Assembly: GCF_020410765.1 (NCBI RefSeq) | Contig: NZ_CP084541.1 | Span: 1-64,000, forward strand | DNA from: Streptomyces marincola | Lineage (GTDB): Bacteria; Actinomycetota; Actinomycetes; Streptomycetales; Streptomycetaceae | Length of the DNA stretch: 64,000 bases | Direction of reading: 5' to 3' | Part shown: positions 60,709 to 64,000 of the stretch, piece after piece | How the letters are laid out: every line of letters begins with the position of its first letter | Position numbering within the stretch: position 1 is the stretch's first letter | Position numbers and translations under genes: made by a program | The notes under the pieces: generated by a model | What the model saw: only the letters and a program-made list of their open reading frames with translations | Database searches by the model: none | What the model was told of the DNA's origin: nothing

Positions 60709-62250
60709 CTACGGGGTGTGGATGCGCTCCAGGTACTCGTAGCAGCTGGGCAGCTTCTCGATGACGGCGTTCGCCTCGGCGCGCAGCAGGTCGAACTCCG
60801 CGCGGGCGCGCGCGGGGTCCATGTGGGCGAGTGCCGGGCGGGCGCGGGCCGGCTGGTTGCCGAGGCCGAGCAGCATGGTGTTCCAGGAGTACGGCTCGAA
60901 GCCGTGGTAGTAGGGGTAGGTGGCCTCCTCGTCGATGAGGTGCGGCAGCGCCTGCTCCATCCGTTCGACGAGGCCGTCGGGCGCCTTGCGGGTCTTGGCC
61001 GCCCGCCAGTAGTCGTTGTCGCTGCGGGCCGCGCCCCGGTAGTGCAGGACGAGGAACTCCTTGACGCCGTCCACGGCTTGGGCGATCCGGGTGTTGTAGT
61101 TCCGGGTCAGTTCCGGGTCCCAGCGCTCGTCGGGGAAGTGCTTGACGAGCTGTTCGATGCCGTTCTGGATGAAGAAGATGCCGGTGGATTCGAGGGGTTC
61201 GACGAACGCGCTGGACAGGCCGATGGCCACGCAGTTCTTCACCCAGGAGTCGCGGCAGCGACCCACGCGCATGGCGATGTGGTTGACGTCCAGCTCGCCT
61301 TCCAGGTCGCCCACCCGGGTGCGCAGGGTGCGTTCGGCCTCTTCCGGCGAGGCGAACTCGTCGGAGTAGACGTAGCCGACGCCGTCCCGGTGGAAGAGCG
61401 GGATCCGCCACATCCACCCCGCGTCCATGGCGGTGGCCGTCGTGTAGGGGTTCATGTCGGTGATCTCCGGGCGGCTGACCCGGGTCGCCACGGCCCTGTT
61501 GTTGGGGAGCACGTCCTGGAAGGACTCGAACGGCTCCCCCATCAGCTTGTTGATCAGCGCGCCGCGGAATCCGGTGCAGTCGATGAACAGGTCGGCGTCC
61601 AGCCGCAGTCCGCCCCTGGTCTGCACGTGGCTGATCCAGCCGCGGTCGTCGAGCGCGCTGTGCACGACGTCGTCCACGATGTGCCTGGCGCCGCGTTCCT
61701 TGGAGTAGGCGGCGAGGAACGCGGCGACCTTGTCGGCGTCGAAGTGGTAGGCGTAGGGGAACTGGGCCCGCTGCTCCGCCAGGCTCGACCGGCCGAGGGA
61801 ACCGTCGAGGCCGGTCGCGAAGAGGCTGCCGTCCAGCATGCGCGGGGAGCGTTTGGCCTCGCACAGCGCCGAGGTCACGAAGCACTGGCGGTCGAACGGC
61901 TGGGAGTGGTCGCCGAGCGCGAGCCACCACTCGGCCAGGGAGAAGCCGTCCGCCTTCCGCAGCCGTTCGAAGGGGTGGTAGAAGTGGTGGCCCTGCTTCG
62001 CCCAGTTCTCGAAGCGGATGGCGAGCTTGTAGCCGCCTTCGCACTTGGGCAGCCATTCGGCCTCGTCGAGCCCGAGGTAGTCGAAGAAGTGGCGGACGGT
62101 GCTGAACGTCGCCTCCCCGACGCCGATGCGGCCGACCGCCTCGGACTCGACGAGCGTGACGTCCAGACGGTCGGCGAAGGCTGCCTTCAGGTAGGACGCC
62201 GTCATCCAGCCGGCCGTCCCGCCGCCGACGATGGCCACTTTCCTGATCAT
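60709..62250 (-). CDS. Flavin-dependent tryptophan 5-halogenase, PyrH type
   Basis: A 513-residue FADH2-dependent halogenase. The FAD site GGGTAG is at 9-14, the halogenase signature WMWRIP is at 279-284, and the lysine that carries the hypohalous acid is K75 in EGGYKLAIRF. The catalytic glutamate is E354 in EPLESTG. Both numbers coincide with those of PyrH from pyrroindomycin biosynthesis, and the whole sequence follows PyrH closely in my memory, more so than the 6- or 7-halogenases. So free tryptophan is probably chlorinated at C5. GGGAG precedes ATG 62250. The partner reductase lies 795 bases away, divergently. Confidence 0.95.
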   Translation of the reverse strand: MIRKVAIVGGGTAGWMTASYLKAAFADRLDVTLVESEAVGRIGVGEATFSTVRHFFDYLGLDEAEWLPKCEGGYKLAIRFENWAKQGHHFYHPFERLRKADGFSLAEWWLALGDHSQPFDRQCFVTSALCEAKRSPRMLDGSLFATGLDGSLGRSSLAEQRAQFPYAYHFDADKVAAFLAAYSKERGARHIVDDVVHSALDDRGWISHVQTRGGLRLDADLFIDCTGFRGALINKLMGEPFESFQDVLPNNRAVATRVSRPEITDMNPYTTATAMDAGWMWRIPLFHRDGVGYVYSDEFASPEEAERTLRTRVGDLEGELDVNHIAMRVGRCRDSWVKNCVAIGLSSAFVEPLESTGIFFIQNGIEQLVKHFPDERWDPELTRNYNTRIAQAVDGVKEFLVLHYRGAARSDNDYWRAAKTRKAPDGLVERMEQALPHLIDEEATYPYYHGFEPYSWNTMLLGLGNQPARARPALAHMDPARARAEFDLLRAEANAVIEKLPSCYEYLERIHTP

Positions 62251-63044
62251 TCAGTACTCCCTGTCGGGTGGATTGCCTCTGCCATGGCCGGACTCCCGGC
62301 CGGTGCTCCCGGCGTCCCGCGGGCACCGGGCCCGTGCCGCCTGGCCGCGGCGCACGAATTCCAAAAACTCCCGCGCGGCGCCCGGTTTTCTCGCCGGACC
62401 GTACGCGGTGAGTTCTTCCGAGGCCCGTCGGAATACCGTGCTCCATGAGTATCGAGCAGCGGCGTCAACTCCTTTATCACGCGCTGCTGTAGCGATTCGG
62501 GTAGGTTGTGCGGCGCCTTGTCGGCGGCCTTCCCGATCGGGGTCCGGCAGCCTACGCGAGCGCGTGGGTTTCCAGGTCGGTGCTGCTCGGCTGCCTGTCG
62601 CCCCGCGTTTCGCTGACCTACGGTGGACTCGCCGGGCCCGGTTCCGGTGCCGCGGAACGCCGCGCCGAGAGGGGTCGGCGGCGCCGGCTCCTTCCTCGGC
62701 GGAAGTGAGGAACTGTGAGGAATTGTGTTGGACGACAGGATCAGCAAGGCCGTCGTTCCGGATGGGGGCACAGCGGCCTCTTCGACCGCCGCCCCGTTCA
62801 CCGGAAAAACGTCGGCCGCTCGGTTTCCGGCACGCTTCGCACGATGCCGGGGGCGCCGGGAATGCGCACCGGCGCGCCGGGCGCCCGGAGTTCCCGGCCC
62901 GAGCACCACGGCTGACCCCGCCCGGCGGGAGAGGAAAGGCGCGCCGCGGCGCGACGGGCGCGCCCCCGAGGGTTCCAGGGGGGCCGCCGCGGTGCGCGCG
63001 GTCCACGGCAGTTGGCGGCCCCGGCGAAGGGAGATCACCCAGAC
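62251..63044. other. Divergent intergenic region of the halogenase cluster
   Basis: A 794-base gap between the halogenase and flavin reductase start codons. I see no gene I can support. It holds a direct repeat at 62706-62725, a 15-codon ATG frame at 62445 on the plus strand, and a minus-strand stretch at about 62260-62560 with protein-like composition in two frames that could be a gene remnant. The divergent promoters for the cluster should be here. Confidence 0.5.
62706..62725. promoter_or_regulatory. 10-bp direct repeats in the halogenase/flavin reductase region
   Basis: TGAGGAACTG is followed at once by TGAGGAATTG, with further partial similarity on both sides. A period of ten bases puts the repeats on one face of the helix, as for SARP-type activators. 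No SARP gene of the cluster is in the window. Confidence 0.4.
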
Positions 63045-63635
63045 ATGGAGCGGCAGGACGACACCGGAACGGGCACGGGCCGGCCGCGGCAGGACGCGCA
63101 GGCCGGCGCGGCCGAGTTCCGGGAGCTGATGAGCAGGTTCCCCACCGGGGTCTCGGTGGTCACCACGGTCGACGCCGACGGCACGCCGCAGGGGGCGACG
63201 TGTTCGTCCCTGTCCAGCGTGACCCTCGCACCGCCGACGCTGCTGGTCTGCCTCCGCACGGACGGCGGCACCCTCCAGGCCGTCCGGGAGACCGGCAGGT
63301 TCGCGGTCAACCTTCTGCACGAGGACGCCCAGCGGGCGGCGCAGGTGTTCGCGGGGCCGTGCGCCGACCGGTTCGCCGAGGTGTCCTGGCGGGCCTGGCG
63401 GCCCTCCGGGCTGCCGCATCTGCACCTCGATGCCCTGGCCTGCGCCGACTGCCGGGTGTCGGCGGAGCTGCCCGTGGGCGACCACGTGGTCGTGGTGGGC
63501 GCCGTGGCGCACATCGCGCTCTCGGCCCGGATGCCGCTGATGTACGGCATGCGGAGGTTCCTCGGCTGGACGGTCCCGGCCGCCCCGGGCCGGGAGGCCG
63601 TGCTGGCGCCGCTACCCGGCGGCGACAGCGACTGA
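63045..63635 (+). CDS. Flavin reductase family protein
   Basis: A 196-residue NAD(P)H:flavin oxidoreductase of the HpaC/SsuE-like FMN-binding split barrel. FPTGVSVVTTVDADGTPQGATCSSLSSVTLAPPTLLVCL (about 26-65) is the diagnostic flavin-binding region, and RFAVNLLHEDAQ follows. Such reductases deliver free FADH2 to two-component enzymes, so it is the natural partner of the tryptophan halogenase across the divergent region. AAGGGAG precedes the ATG. It converges with a P450 gene across a perfect 34-bp palindrome. Confidence 0.9.
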   Translation: MERQDDTGTGTGRPRQDAQAGAAEFRELMSRFPTGVSVVTTVDADGTPQGATCSSLSSVTLAPPTLLVCLRTDGGTLQAVRETGRFAVNLLHEDAQRAAQVFAGPCADRFAEVSWRAWRPSGLPHLHLDALACADCRVSAELPVGDHVVVVGAVAHIALSARMPLMYGMRRFLGWTVPAAPGREAVLAPLPGGDSD

Positions 63636-63643
63636 GGAGCGGC

Positions 63644-63677
63644 CCGTGCTCCGCGCCCGGCCGGGCGCGGAGCACGG
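63644..63677. terminator. 34-bp perfect palindrome, bidirectional terminator
   Basis: The two 17-base halves CCGTGCTCCGCGCCCGG and its exact complement meet without a spacer, giving a hairpin with a minimal loop. It lies in the 75-base gap between the stop codons of the flavin reductase and the convergent P450. Confidence 0.8.
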
Positions 63678-63710
63678 CACCGCCCCGGCTCCCGCCTGCC
63701 CGTGCCGCGC

Positions 63711-64000
63711 TCACACCACGCGCGTCACCGGCAGGCTCAGCGGCCCGTGGCAGGCCAGGTCGTCGCGGTACGGGAGCGGGCCCGCGGGCGGGCTCAGTCC
63801 CGGGAGCAGGTCGAGCAGGCCGTCGATGCCCGTTTCGAGCACGGCGCGGGCCAGGGCCGCGCCGAGGCAGTAGTGACCGCCCATGCCGAAGCCGAGGTGC
63901 CGGTGGCTGTCGCGGTCGAAACGCAGGCTGTCCGGCTCGGTGAACGCGGCCGGGTCGCGGTTGGCCGCGCCGAGCACCACGGTGACCTTCTCGCCCCGGG
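63711..64000 (-). CDS. Cytochrome P450, C-terminal part (runs off window)
   Basis: The visible 95 or so residues are the end of a P450: GEKVTVVLGAANRDPAAF (the strand and helix before the heme loop) and FGMGGHYCLGAALAR with the heme-thiolate cysteine. The N-terminal part lies beyond base 64000. It is in the halogenase cluster and of the class that hydroxylates or couples aryl groups in natural products, which is inference from context. Confidence 0.92.
   Translation of the reverse strand, partial: RGEKVTVVLGAANRDPAAFTEPDSLRFDRDSHRHLGFGMGGHYCLGAALARAVLETGIDGLLDLLPGLSPPAGPLPYRDDLACHGPLSLPVTRVV

Noticed and set aside
62445..62492. 15-codon ATG frame (MSIEQRRQLLYHALL) in the halogenase intergenic region
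   Set aside because: Too short, with no strong ribosome binding site; kept only as a note within the region entry.
62725..63129. 134-codon plus-strand frame beginning VLDDRISKAVVPDGG before the flavin reductase
   Set aside because: The first residues look protein-like and AGGA lies upstream, but the rest is Arg/Pro-rich low complexity and it overlaps the flavin reductase start in another frame.

Overview
The window looks like a chromosomal segment of a high-GC actinomycete, almost certainly Streptomyces or a close relative. Third codon positions are nearly always G or C, and GTG/TTG starts are common. Genus-typical genes include MurT/GatD, a mycothiol-dependent isomerase-type protein, a SARP regulator, DUF6214, DUF6421, a class F sortase and FprA. 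I saw no rRNA or tRNA genes, CRISPR arrays, insertion sequences or integrases; the region reads as ordinary, densely packed chromosome that runs into a biosynthetic gene cluster at its right end.

Layout. 1-6.6 kb: an SDR/NTF2-like pair, a secreted GH16 glucanase with a textbook promoter and palindromic operator, a secreted cupin protein, a catalase and an unrecognised protein. 6.6-10.5 kb: cytochrome P450, imine-reductase-like enzyme preceded by a translationally coupled 35-codon leader, and a non-heme chloroperoxidase. 10.5-17.3 kb: a Tat-exported beta-propeller/amidohydrolase, a SET-domain protein, a GNAT enzyme, a DinB-like protein, a small secreted protein and a CtaG-like protein. 17.4-21.2 kb: murT-gatD (peptidoglycan amidation) and, divergently, a 64-residue membrane protein with an FtsK-like protein whose Walker A lysine is missing. 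21.2-31.9 kb: a repeat-rich spacer, a ROK regulator and MFS transporter whose leaderless promoters overlap, small-molecule enzymes, an MMPL transporter divergent from a SARP regulator, a geranylgeranyl-reductase-like flavoprotein and an M20 peptidase. 32-39.8 kb: surface protein plus sortase, a P-loop/Nudix fusion with a ROK sugar kinase, a DUF6986 aldolase, ETF alpha/beta and a thioredoxin. 40-46 kb: acyltransferase, the DUF6421-SDR-threonine aldolase operon, GNAT and a membrane M56 peptidase. 46-50 kb: a regulatory island of three small genes, two HTH-TPR regulators and a SLOG-like protein. 50-59.3 kb: HAD, TetR, LVIVD-repeat protein, DUF305 lipoprotein, DUF6214, FprA, uracil-DNA glycosylase, GlcNAc-kinase-like protein and a CbiX-like protein.

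59.25-64 kb is the left edge of a secondary-metabolite cluster: an FAD monooxygenase, a PyrH-type tryptophan 5-halogenase, a flavin reductase that could supply its FADH2, and the C-terminal part of a P450. This points to a chlorinated (or brominated) indole-derived product whose core biosynthetic genes should lie beyond the right edge.

Recurring regulatory themes are leaderless genes (a -10-like hexamer exactly six bases before the start codon in at least nine genes), strong GC hairpins closing convergent pairs, and dyad or direct-repeat operators beside the regulators that probably use them.
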